Origin: Rhodobacteraceae bacterium Araon29
Lineage (GTDB): Bacteria; Pseudomonadota; Alphaproteobacteria; Rhodobacterales; Rhodobacteraceae
Length of the DNA stretch: 64,000 nt
Direction of reading: 5' to 3'
NCBI GenBank assembly: GCA_039640505.1
Contig: CP046865.1
Location: 868,001-932,000 of the forward strand
Part shown: positions 44,406 through 52,356 of the stretch, piece after piece
Position numbering within the stretch: the first letter of the stretch is position 1
Layout: each line of letters opens with the position of its first letter
Position numbers and translations under genes: made by a program
The notes under the pieces: model-generated
What the model was told of the DNA's origin: nothing
The model's input: only the letters and a program-made list of their open reading frames with translations
The model's database searches: none

Positions 44406-45689
44406 ATGACGATTTCTAGCAAATTATTCGCGACACAAATGCTTGACCAGTTCAAGGTGATTGAAGAGCGCTTGCAAAACCTGCAAACGCAAATATCAAC
44501 GGGTTCGCGTATTCCCCAAGCCTCTGACCAACCGCTCGATGCGGTTAAGCTTTCGGCGCGTAAGGAAATTGAAACCAGAATAAACCAATATCAGGGCAAT
44601 ATTGTCAAAGCCACCGATCGGCTTACGCTCGTGGATTCGACATTGGAAACTGCCGGTAATCTGGCTACCCGCCTGTCGGAACTCTCTGTGGCTATGAATA
44701 CCGATACAATTACCGACAGCGAACGCTCCGCCGCAGTGATCGAAGTAGATCAAATGAGGGAAACACTCCTTGGATTGGCTAATTCTACGGATAGTTCGGG
44801 CGATGCGTTGTTCGGCGGGTTCTCGACCGAGCAAAACCCATTTCTCCAAAGGAATGATGGCACTGTCATGTATCGCGGAGATGGCGGTGAGCATTCGCTC
44901 AGCGCGTCGGAAAATATTAAACTGCCGACCAGCATTAATGGCGCGAACGTATTTATGCAGATTGAGGACGGCGCAGATATCAAAAGCATCTTTGAAATCA
45001 TGAGTAGCTTTTCAAATGCTTTGGGAACCAAAAATTCATTTACCCAAGAGTATAGTACCACAAATGTAAGCACCGGGATAAAGTTGAAGCTCCATGCAAA
45101 CCGTGAGCCTCAAAACTGGTCGTTTAAGCTGACTGGACCGGACGGGGTGGCAACTATATCCGCATCTATCAACTCAGACTCGGTGAGCGAGTTGGCAACG
45201 GCAATTACCAATAGTGGTGTCGGGGTGACGGCAACTGCCTCTAACACTGGCGTACTGTCCCTTGCCGCAACATCAAATAATGCCAGTGGTGAAATAAAAT
45301 TATCGGATATATCCATTGAAGGCTATTTGATTGCGCAACGTGATCCTAAAAACTATATTGATGTTCTTGCCGCTGATGGAACAACGGTTGTAGCCAAGCT
45401 GAGCGACACTATTCAGGGTCTTGGTGCGCAAGGAACTGGGCTTGAGGCATTGGTCAGTTCGATAGGGTTATCCCGCACAACAGCAGGTGCGCGCTTGAAT
45501 AACGCAGAAAGCCAACAAGAGGTTTTGGTGCAACGAAGTATTTCGATCAAATCGGAAATTGGCAAGCTACGTGACGCTGATATTGAAACCTTGATCACCG
45601 AGTTGCAATCCATTTTGGTGACCCGTGATGCGGCACGACAGACCTATTCTACAGTAAACAATCAAACTCTTTTTGATTTCCTGCGGTAA
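44406..45689 (+). CDS. flgL: Hook-filament junction protein FlgL (HAP3)
   Basis: 427 residues. The N-terminal flagellin-like helix FKVIEERLQNLQTQISTGSRIPQASDQPLDAVK is diagnostic. The C-terminal helix is SEIGKLRDADIETLITELQSILVTRDAARQTYSTVNNQTLFDFLR. A middle segment (SVSELATAITNSGVGVTA) resembles flagellin D2-type modules. It starts seven bases after flgK. It is moderately longer than the enteric protein (about 317 residues) but not extreme. Confidence 0.95.
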   Translation: MTISSKLFATQMLDQFKVIEERLQNLQTQISTGSRIPQASDQPLDAVKLSARKEIETRINQYQGNIVKATDRLTLVDSTLETAGNLATRLSELSVAMNTDTITDSERSAAVIEVDQMRETLLGLANSTDSSGDALFGGFSTEQNPFLQRNDGTVMYRGDGGEHSLSASENIKLPTSINGANVFMQIEDGADIKSIFEIMSSFSNALGTKNSFTQEYSTTNVSTGIKLKLHANREPQNWSFKLTGPDGVATISASINSDSVSELATAITNSGVGVTATASNTGVLSLAATSNNASGEIKLSDISIEGYLIAQRDPKNYIDVLAADGTTVVAKLSDTIQGLGAQGTGLEALVSSIGLSRTTAGARLNNAESQQEVLVQRSISIKSEIGKLRDADIETLITELQSILVTRDAARQTYSTVNNQTLFDFLR

Positions 45690-45710
45690 AATTTGCACAG
45701 CAGCTGAACA

Positions 45711-45726
45711 TGGTCTGGTTCTTGCA
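45711..45726 (+). promoter_or_regulatory. Weak sigma-54-like element before the transglycosylase gene
   Basis: TGGTCT-GGTTC-TTGCA keeps the invariant GG and GC ten bases apart and a perfect -12 half, but the -24 half is poor. It lies 24 bases before the transglycosylase ATG. Confidence 0.4.
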
Positions 45727-45749
45727 ATTCAAGGTCTAAAGGGGCCTTT

Positions 45750-46484
45750 ATGCAACGGATTTTCTCAACTCTATATTTGATATTTGCGCTGACGGTATTC
45801 GGCGGTGCAGCCTTGGCGCAAAGCCTTGATATGCGGCTCTGCGATCAAAGCATTAAAGCAGTTGCAAAATCGACGTTTGTTCCCAAGTCGGTTCTGTTGA
45901 AAATTGCGCGACTGGAGTCTGGCCGTCGGGTCCAAGATCAAATGGTGAGCTGGCCGTGGACTTTGAATAATTCTGGCGCTGGATACTTTTTTGCATCCAA
46001 ATCAGACGCATCGGTAAAGCTGCAAAAGTTAATGGCTGCGGGCAAGAAAAATATTGATGTGGGCTGTATGCAGCTCAATATCCGTTGGCATGGCCGGTAT
46101 TTCAATACCACGAGCGCAATGCTTTCACCGTTTGAAAATGTTTCTTACGCAGCCAAATATCTCGAGCAATTGTACCGCGAAACCGGATCATGGGAAAAAA
46201 CGGTAAAATATTATCATTCAAGAAATCCAAAATTCAACTTGGTTTATTATGCGAAGTTTCTTGATATGGCGGAACCTGACCTGCGCCAACTCAGCGCGCC
46301 GTTGCTGGCCTCTACTGATCAGGGGGTGTTTAGCATTCTGCCTGCCGCTGCGGGTGATAAAAACTCATTGATCTGGGTTGTCCCGCAAGGATCAATGTTG
46401 TTCGCTGGCAATGTCATCAGCGCACCAGCTTTTACAGATATCCGGGAATTTCGTGTTTCACCCTTGGTGCCCAGCCTGCAGTAA
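45750..46484 (+). CDS. Flagellum-associated lytic transglycosylase (SltF-like)
   Basis: 244 residues with a signal peptide (cut near ALAQ, residue 24). The SLT domain has the catalytic Glu in LLKIARLESGRR and the GCMQLNIRWHG and NVSYAAKYLEQLYRETGSWEKTVKYYHS motifs of family 1 transglycosylases. It should cleave peptidoglycan in the periplasm so the rod can pass. The short FlgJ lacks this activity, and in R. sphaeroides Fla1 a separate SltF does the job. Located between flgL and another axial protein gene. Confidence 0.88.
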   Translation: MQRIFSTLYLIFALTVFGGAALAQSLDMRLCDQSIKAVAKSTFVPKSVLLKIARLESGRRVQDQMVSWPWTLNNSGAGYFFASKSDASVKLQKLMAAGKKNIDVGCMQLNIRWHGRYFNTTSAMLSPFENVSYAAKYLEQLYRETGSWEKTVKYYHSRNPKFNLVYYAKFLDMAEPDLRQLSAPLLASTDQGVFSILPAAAGDKNSLIWVVPQGSMLFAGNVISAPAFTDIREFRVSPLVPSLQ

Positions 46485-46528
46485 TTTTTTTGCCAGAATG
46501 GCTTCACGCCGACCCGCTTGGCTGATTT

Positions 46529-46544
46529 TGGCACGAAACCTGCA
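46529..46544 (+). promoter_or_regulatory. Sigma-54 promoter before the extra hook/rod gene, flhG-like gene and fliA
   Basis: TGGCAC-GAAAC-CTGCA matches the -24/-12 consensus with one deviation in the -12. It lies 31 bases before the ATG at 46576. The three genes that follow are closely spaced or overlapping, so fliA itself would be under sigma-54 control. Confidence 0.75.
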
Positions 46545-46575
46545 AACTACTTTATAGAAAATAAATAGGTTTAGC

Positions 46576-47340
46576 ATGATCAACACTGTCAAATCAGCGC
46601 TTAATGTGTCCTCACATAAAATTAGTGTCTTATCGAATAATATCGCCAACGCAGGCACCACAGCGTTCAAACGCAGCGAAGCCACATTTCGCGATGTGTA
46701 TTTGACTGGCGGCGGGATGGCAAAAGTATCTGTTGGTCAGGGCTCTCTGGTTCAAACCAATCGGTCTTCGCATAACCCGGCTGAATTGGAAAAAACTGGC
46801 ATGTCTTCGGATGTGGCGGTCAATGGTCATGGTATGTTTATTTTAGGAAGCATCAACGGTGATGGATCACTTCGCTATAGCCGCAACGGGTCCTTTCAAA
46901 TTGATCGTAACGGGCTTTTGACGGCAAACGATGGCAGTCCAGTTCTGACCAAAGAGCTGCAACCGATTACGGTACCTTTTGAAGTCAACGGCAGCCGTTT
47001 GACCGAGTTCAATATCAGCCAGGAAGGCGATGTGCGCGGAACCTATGGTCTTAAAATGCCGATTGACCTTGGCCGGATCGGATTGGCAAGCTTTGATAAC
47101 CCCAGTGAATTGAACCAGATCGGTGACGGGTATTATCTGTCCAATGCCGAGGCGGGTCTTTATGGGCTATTTGATGCCAAAGATGGTGGAACAGGAACCA
47201 TTTTGTCAGGCCACCTAGAAGTTGCCAATGTTGATATCTCAGAAGAGTTGATCGGACTAATCAGCGCCCAGCAATCCTTTTCCGCTGCGTCCAAAGCACT
47301 TCAAGCCGATAGTGATATGGTGGCCCGTTTTACCCGCTAG
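46576..47340 (+). CDS. Additional FlgE/FlgF/FlgG-family hook or rod protein
   Basis: 254 residues. The N-terminus (SALNVSSHKISVLSNNIANAGTTAFKRSEATF) and C-terminus (ANVDISEELIGLISAQQSFSAASKALQ) are those of the hook/rod family. The end is closer to FlgE (compare NVDITEELVNLITAQRNFQASSKAI) than to FlgF, but the size is that of a rod protein with no D2/D3 insert. A normal flgF and flgG are already present. It is probably a second FlgF-like rod protein or a minimal hook-type subunit. A sigma-54 promoter precedes it. Confidence 0.85.
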   Translation: MINTVKSALNVSSHKISVLSNNIANAGTTAFKRSEATFRDVYLTGGGMAKVSVGQGSLVQTNRSSHNPAELEKTGMSSDVAVNGHGMFILGSINGDGSLRYSRNGSFQIDRNGLLTANDGSPVLTKELQPITVPFEVNGSRLTEFNISQEGDVRGTYGLKMPIDLGRIGLASFDNPSELNQIGDGYYLSNAEAGLYGLFDAKDGGTGTILSGHLEVANVDISEELIGLISAQQSFSAASKALQADSDMVARFTR

Positions 47341-47425
47341 CGTGCTTTTCGCGAGCGCTCATTTGGGGCGCATTAAATTGAACACATCACCAAAAATAAC
47401 TGACGGGCCGAAAAGGACAAATCAG

Positions 47426-48202
47426 ATGGTCAAAACCATTGCCTTCTGCAGCGATAAGAACCAAACGCATAAAAACCCGATCGCGCGGTCTTTTGCAGCG
47501 CATTTGCAGACCTATTTCGGGTCAACCAAACTTGTTGATCACGCTGCTAAAAGCCACTTTAGCAATGTGCTCTGCACTGCGAATACTGCTGGTCAAGGGC
47601 CCTTTGCCCACCATAAGCGTTTATCAGAACGTGAGCTTTATCTTGAGAGAGTATTCTATAACCAAGATGCATTTTGCGCGGATTTAAGGCGATCAGAATT
47701 GCGCATTTCTCGCGGCGCTGAGCGCACAGGAACGGCTTTTGGTCTCACTGCCCACGCGAATGGCAGTGATGGCTATGCCGCCGATTTCACAGTACTGGAC
47801 GCCGGGTTCGGATCCACTGGCTTTGATATGGCCAATGAAGCGAAACTAGACGAGTTGGTGGTGGTACTAGAAGATACAGTATCACGGTATTCTGAGGCCT
47901 ATCAATTTATCAAAAATGGTCTCAATCAAATAGATGGCCGCAGGTTTAATATTGTGGTCAACCATGGATTTTGTGGCAACCAAGCTGCAGATATATATGA
48001 TCGGCTTGACGATATGTTGGACGGTATTGGCGGACTGAGCTACCGTTTCGTTGGGTTCGTCCCAAGCTTCAAAAATGATCCTAAATTCAGAACCTTAGAA
48101 ACAATGTCACTGCAGAGCATTGCTCATGAATTGCTGAATTTAACATATGATGATAATGTCAACACCATACCAAGAGCAATGTTTGAAGGTGCGCTTAATT
48201 GA
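47426..48202 (+). CDS. FlhG/FleN-like MinD-family protein with degenerate P-loop (pseudo-ATPase candidate)
   Basis: 258 residues from the ATG at 47426, with AAAAGGACA upstream; the longer frame overlaps the previous gene. Fold landmarks match FlhG: IAFCSDKNQTHKNPIARSFA at the P-loop position, LVDHA at switch position, DFTVLDAGFGSTGFDMA as Walker B, VVVLEDTVSRYSEAYQFIK (FlhG has a D-A-Y-x-x-I-K helix) and FNIVVNHG. In the deviant Walker A (normally GKGGVGKT) both lysines remain but every glycine is replaced (DKNQTHKN). Position just before fliA is that of flhG in Pseudomonas and Vibrio. No flhF is present. Identification is by pattern, not search. Confidence 0.7.
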   Translation: MVKTIAFCSDKNQTHKNPIARSFAAHLQTYFGSTKLVDHAAKSHFSNVLCTANTAGQGPFAHHKRLSERELYLERVFYNQDAFCADLRRSELRISRGAERTGTAFGLTAHANGSDGYAADFTVLDAGFGSTGFDMANEAKLDELVVVLEDTVSRYSEAYQFIKNGLNQIDGRRFNIVVNHGFCGNQAADIYDRLDDMLDGIGGLSYRFVGFVPSFKNDPKFRTLETMSLQSIAHELLNLTYDDNVNTIPRAMFEGALN

Positions 48203-48918
48203 AAAGCCCAAGTTATACGGAAAAAGACCTTGATGTCACCAACATCGTGCGCAAGCACGAAGGTCTGGTGCGCAGAATTGCATTTCGGATGCATGCCAAG
48301 GTCTCCAGTTTCGTAGAACTAGATGATTTGCTGCAGTCTGGTCTTGAGGGACTGGTAGATGCCGCACAAAAATATACCTCGGTCGAGGGGGCCTCTTTTG
48401 AAAACTATGCCAGTATTCGGATCAAGGGATCGATCCTTGATTTAATCCGGCGCTCGGGAAATTTGAACCGTTCGACGGTTCAAGCCAAGCAAATGATCGA
48501 ATCCAAAAAGGCTGAACTTTCCAAAGAGCTTGGGCGAAGCCCGACGGATGAGGAAATTGCCAAAGGTTTGAACTTTTCGATGGAAGAATACTTTAGCTGG
48601 ACAAAACTGTTCGAAGCCAATGTGTCGGAAAGTTTGAGCCAAGTTTATGACGAGTTTTCCATGGTGTTTGCCGCGCCGACGATTGAACCTGAAAGGCTGA
48701 TCGACAGTAAGGCCCTGCGCGGCACTTTGGTTGAGGCGCTGAAATCACTACCGATCCAACAAAGCCGAGTACTGCAACTTTATTACGTCGAAGAGCTGAA
48801 TGTTTATGAAATTGCCCAAGTGCTGGACTTATCCCCGGGTCGGGTATCGCAGGTCAAATCCGAAGCCTTTAAAACCCTAAAGTCTACGCTTGGTGCATTT
48901 ACAACAATGGGTGATTAG
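48199..48918 (+). CDS. fliA: Flagellar sigma factor FliA (sigma-28)
   Basis: 239 residues. It appears to start at TTG (48199) overlapping the preceding stop (TTGA), with GAAGGTG eight bases upstream. Region 2 is DDLLQSGLEGLVDAAQKYTSVEGASFENYASIRIKGSILD, typical of FliA. Region 3 includes ELGRSPTDEEIAKGL, and region 4 is LPIQQSRVLQLYYVEELNVYEIAQVLDLSPGRVSQVKSEA. It directs transcription of late flagellar genes such as fliD. No flgM anti-sigma factor is visible in the window. Confidence 0.94.
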   Translation: MKSPSYTEKDLDVTNIVRKHEGLVRRIAFRMHAKVSSFVELDDLLQSGLEGLVDAAQKYTSVEGASFENYASIRIKGSILDLIRRSGNLNRSTVQAKQMIESKKAELSKELGRSPTDEEIAKGLNFSMEEYFSWTKLFEANVSESLSQVYDEFSMVFAAPTIEPERLIDSKALRGTLVEALKSLPIQQSRVLQLYYVEELNVYEIAQVLDLSPGRVSQVKSEAFKTLKSTLGAFTTMGD

Positions 48919-48971
48919 CCACGCTGCGATCAGAAAAAAGTGTTATTCAAAAAGCGCATCCCTTCCCTGAA

Positions 48972-49057
48972 CCTGCTGGAACAGCAGGGTCTAACTATTC
49001 CGCCCATCTGGTCAAAAACCGCACCACCGCGATACTGCCGCGATACCGACGCGATAC
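48972..49057. repeat. Hairpin plus three 11-bp tandem repeats between convergent genes
   Basis: CCTGCTG-GAA-CAGCAGG (48972-48988) is a perfect seven-base hairpin. CGCGATAC occurs at 49028, 49039 and 49050, an exact 11-base period close to one helical turn. They lie in the 177-base gap between fliA and the convergent sugar-kinase gene. Function unknown: protein-binding iteron-like sites or a degenerate repeat. Confidence 0.5.
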
Positions 49058-49095
49058 AGAGGGTCAAAATCCAAGGTTTTGAAGGTTGAAACGGG

Positions 49096-49968
49096 TCACA
49101 CCAAAGGAGCGATTGCGCCGTGATGCTGCACTACATTACGCGCGCATTCATGGCCTTTTACCAGCGCGTCGGCCTGTGATGCGCCGCTAAATTTGGCCGC
49201 CAGATAGGCACCGTTAAAACTGTCACCAGCAGCAGTCGTATCCACCACCTTTTGTGCTGGCAGATAGGTTTGATCCACCGACTCACCAAGAGAAACAGGC
49301 CCTTGGGCACCGCGTTTCAAGGCCCCTGAAAGACCGTTTTTGATAAACCGATCCGTGACTTTCTCGGCGCTTTCTTGCATCAATAACATTTCATCATCAA
49401 TCGACGGAAGCGCCAAATCAGTGCGCTTCCAAAACTCTGTAATTAAACGCTTTGCCGTGTTTTGATCAGGCCAAAGTGCGGGTCTGTAATTGCTGTCAAA
49501 GGCCAAAATATGTGCTGACTGGTTCAGGTATTCAAGCAGTGCTAAGCCCACAGATGGCGGCAGAATGGCCAGTGTTATGCCCGACAGATATACGGCGTCA
49601 TAGTCTTTAAGGCTCTGAAAAGAACAAGAATTACCTAACTGGAATAAGCGCCGCGCCGCAGATTGATCCCGCCAATAGAAAAAGGACCGCTCGCCGTGAT
49701 GATCGGTTGTAATAGCATATAGCCCCGGCCCACGATCCTCGTCGGTTTCAATGTCGCTGGTGCCTAATGACTGATCCGTAATAAAGCTTTTGATACGCTT
49801 GGAAAACCCGTCCCGGCCAAGTCTGGTGATATAGTCAACATCAATTTGGGGGGCCGCACGTTTGAGATAGATCGCCGTATTCAGCGTATCGCCCGCCACA
49901 CCCAACTGGGCCTGATCCCCGGTGATGGACATTTCGATCATCGCTTCACCGATGGCGGCTATTTTCAT
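49096..49968 (-). CDS. PfkB-family sugar kinase, probable 2-dehydro-3-deoxygluconokinase
   Basis: 290 residues from the ATG at 49968 (MKIAAIGEAMIEM). The longer frame begins at an implausible upstream codon. The N-terminal GEAMIEMS and LGVAGDTLNTAIYLKR match KdgK-type PfkB kinases, and the C-terminal signature with catalytic Asp is VDTTAAGDSFNGAYLAAKF. KdgK phosphorylates 2-keto-3-deoxygluconate for the Entner-Doudoroff aldolase. The next genes upstream are sugar-acid dehydrogenases, which fits sugar-acid catabolism. Substrate is inferred. Confidence 0.85.
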   Translation of the reverse strand: MKIAAIGEAMIEMSITGDQAQLGVAGDTLNTAIYLKRAAPQIDVDYITRLGRDGFSKRIKSFITDQSLGTSDIETDEDRGPGLYAITTDHHGERSFFYWRDQSAARRLFQLGNSCSFQSLKDYDAVYLSGITLAILPPSVGLALLEYLNQSAHILAFDSNYRPALWPDQNTAKRLITEFWKRTDLALPSIDDEMLLMQESAEKVTDRFIKNGLSGALKRGAQGPVSLGESVDQTYLPAQKVVDTTAAGDSFNGAYLAAKFSGASQADALVKGHECARNVVQHHGAIAPLV

Positions 49969-50125
49969 TGTCGTACTCCACGGAATAAACCGCATTATCA
50001 GGGGGTTAGATTTGGGCGCATAGCTCGTGCCCCAAGGCAAGGTTACAGCAATTGCAAGCGTAGCGTAGCGCAAAAGCGCGTTCAACAGGAAGATAGATTA
50101 TTGGTGCAGCAGCGTAAGCGGGGGC

Positions 50126-51100
50126 TTAGGGTTCAAAATCATCCGCAAGATAGATTTCAATGAGCTGATCAAAACTTTGCTCTGCGCTGAAGCCCAAAGA
50201 GAGCGCAAGCTGTGGATCAAATGCCTTGGGCCAAGTGTCGACAATTTTGATAATCTCTGGATCGGGTTGGGGAACGATCAAATCAACAGCGGCTTGCCCG
50301 GCGGCCCGTCTAAGGGCTTCGATTTGATCGCCCACCGTGCAGCTCACACCGGGCAGGTTCAAAGCGCGCCGAGCCCCGATGTCTGCGCCTTGCAGGCTTG
50401 CAGCATGGCGCAGAAACCCTGCGGCAGCGCGCGGGGATGCATGCGTATGGCGCACGCTGTCTGCAACGGGCAAGACTGCCTGTTGGCCATTTAACGGCTC
50501 GCGAATTATTCCGGAAAAAAACGAAGAGGCCGCCAGATTGGGTTTGCCGGGCCGGACACAAATGGTCGGCAAGCGCAGCGACATCCCATCGACAAATCCT
50601 TTGCGGCTAAAATCGGAAAGCATGAGCTCACAAGCCGCCTTTTGCGCACCATAGCTGGTTTGCGGAGCAGTGAGAAAATCATCGCTGATATACTCTGGAA
50701 ACGGTCCGCCAAAAACGGCGACTGAAGAGGTGAAAATAACTTTTGGGCAATAAGTCCCGTCGCTGGCGATGTTTTCTTGCCGAAGCAGCTCTAGCAACTG
50801 CCACATATGAAACATATTGACCTGCCAGCCCTTGTCAAAGTCCCGTTCTGCTTCGCCCGAAACAACCGCGGCCAAGTGGTAAACAATATCGGGGCGCTGG
50901 GCGACAAGTTTTGCCAGTTTTGACTTGTCTGACAGATTACCAACAACCTCTTTGACCTCGGCAATGCTATTTTTGGGAAAGCCTAGGTCTAGGGCCGTAA
51001 TATCGTCTATAGATGTTCCCGATAATCCATCTGACTTTAGCTGGCCGGCAAGCTTCTGGCCAACCATACCGCCGCCACCCAAAATAAGTACCTTTGTCAT
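50126..51100 (-). CDS. NAD-dependent epimerase/dehydratase, DenD (D-erythronate dehydrogenase)-like
   Basis: 324 residues. An extended SDR: the nucleotide motif is ILGGGGMVGQKLAGQL, the catalytic Tyr-Lys pair is in TSYGAQKAACELML and the Ser is in VIFTSSVAVFGG. The middle MSLRLPTICVRPGKPN and the partner dehydrogenase gene overlapping at 51097 are the arrangement seen in four-carbon acid sugar pathways where DenD oxidises D-erythronate. Assignment to erythronate itself is inferred. Confidence 0.83.
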   Translation of the reverse strand: MTKVLILGGGGMVGQKLAGQLKSDGLSGTSIDDITALDLGFPKNSIAEVKEVVGNLSDKSKLAKLVAQRPDIVYHLAAVVSGEAERDFDKGWQVNMFHMWQLLELLRQENIASDGTYCPKVIFTSSVAVFGGPFPEYISDDFLTAPQTSYGAQKAACELMLSDFSRKGFVDGMSLRLPTICVRPGKPNLAASSFFSGIIREPLNGQQAVLPVADSVRHTHASPRAAAGFLRHAASLQGADIGARRALNLPGVSCTVGDQIEALRRAAGQAAVDLIVPQPDPEIIKIVDTWPKAFDPQLALSLGFSAEQSFDQLIEIYLADDFEP

Positions 51101-51984
51101 TCGTTTAAACCATTTTGTGCTTTTAGCTCCAAAAACAAACCAGAGTGGTCTAGATTTTCGCCCTGCATCTGATCAACAAAATACTTGAACCGGTCACGTA
51201 TGTGTTCTGTGACCGGCAGCGTTAAGCCAAGATCTTTTGCCTCTGAAAGTACATTGTTAAGGTCTTTGAGCTGCAATTTTGAAGGCCCGCCCGGCGTAAA
51301 GTTCCCATCGGTCATACGCGCGCCATGTTGCTGCAAAATCGTCCCATCAGCGAACCCGCCGCGCAGAGCATCGCGAACCGATGCAGGGTTTGCACCGCCT
51401 GCTTCCAGCATGAGCATTGCCTCGGCCACCGCACCAATGGTCACGCCAACAATCGCTTGATTGGCCAGTTTTGCCAATTGCCCGGCTCCGGAAGGGCCAA
51501 CATGAACCGGCCGTCCCATTGCGCACAGGACAGTGTTTACACTCTTAAATACAGTAGCTTGACCACCAACCATGATCGCAAGTCTTGCGCTTTCGGCGCC
51601 CTTGGTGCCCCCCGATACCGGTGCATCCAGATGGTCAATGCCATGTGGTTTGAGGATTAAGGCCTGAGTGCGGGCATCCGCGGGTTTTGCGCTCGACATG
51701 TCGATCCAAATAGAATTCCGCACCAGAGATGCCTTTAGTTTGTCACGCTCTAATATCTCTTGCACAGCCGCACCATCGGACAGCATCGTGATAATAACCT
51801 GAGCGCCTTCTATCGCCTCAGTTGGGGTCGCGGCAATTTTCGCTCCAAATTCAATTAGCGGTCCGGCTTTGCCAGAGCTGCGGTTCCAGACCGTAACGTT
51901 ATGGCCGCTTTTCAATATATTTTTTGCCATGGGAAAGCCCATCAAGCCGGTTCCGAGAAAGGCAATATTTTTGGGTTCTTGCAT
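51097..51984 (-). CDS. Beta-hydroxyacid dehydrogenase (3-hydroxyisobutyrate dehydrogenase/LtnD-like)
   Basis: 295 residues from the ATG at 51984, with GAGGACAG six bases upstream; another ATG four codons earlier overlaps this ribosome site. The NAD(P) motif is AFLGTGLMGFPMAKNIL, the substrate motif is DAPVSGGTKGAESARLAIMVGG and the catalytic Lys is in GQLAKLANQAIVG. It could oxidise threonate or reduce tartronate semialdehyde. It is the first gene of the three-gene sugar-acid unit. Confidence 0.85.
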   Translation of the reverse strand: MQEPKNIAFLGTGLMGFPMAKNILKSGHNVTVWNRSSGKAGPLIEFGAKIAATPTEAIEGAQVIITMLSDGAAVQEILERDKLKASLVRNSIWIDMSSAKPADARTQALILKPHGIDHLDAPVSGGTKGAESARLAIMVGGQATVFKSVNTVLCAMGRPVHVGPSGAGQLAKLANQAIVGVTIGAVAEAMLMLEAGGANPASVRDALRGGFADGTILQQHGARMTDGNFTPGGPSKLQLKDLNNVLSEAKDLGLTLPVTEHIRDRFKYFVDQMQGENLDHSGLFLELKAQNGLNE

Positions 51985-51999
51985 CTCTGTCCTCATAGA

Positions 52000-52356
52000 G
52001 TAGCCGAGGTTTGGCGCAGCATAGCCAAAGTTAATTCTTGAACGAGGGTGTCAAAAAGTATCAGTTTTGATTTTGTCGTTTCAATATAGGCTTTCAGCAG
52101 TGTCTTTGACACAAGCATAGAAATGGTGATTTGGCCACAGGTCAACATTTATATTCGGCTTTGGTCCATAGTGAGATGAGCTGAAACACGAACTTTATAA
52201 GAAATGCGTTTAGTTTATCGGTCCGGATCAGAAAAGTGGTTGGCTTGGATGTGTTTCTGCAAGCTATCGCTGTTTTCAACCCATCAAGAAGTTTGTGAAG
52301 CTAATTTGAAAACTTGATCGACTGCGGGTTAGAATTAAGCCAATTTAGGGGGCGCT
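52000..52356. other. Gene-free stretch upstream of the sugar-acid genes
   Basis: About 350 bases between the dehydrogenase start and the pseudogene remnant. It must hold the minus-strand promoter of the sugar-acid unit and perhaps the dead promoter of the remnant. I see no convincing operator, RNA gene or open frame. Confidence 0.5.

Noticed and set aside
49028-49057. CRISPR or plasmid iteron array
   Set aside because: Only three 8-11 base repeats with no spacers, no cas or rep gene nearby.
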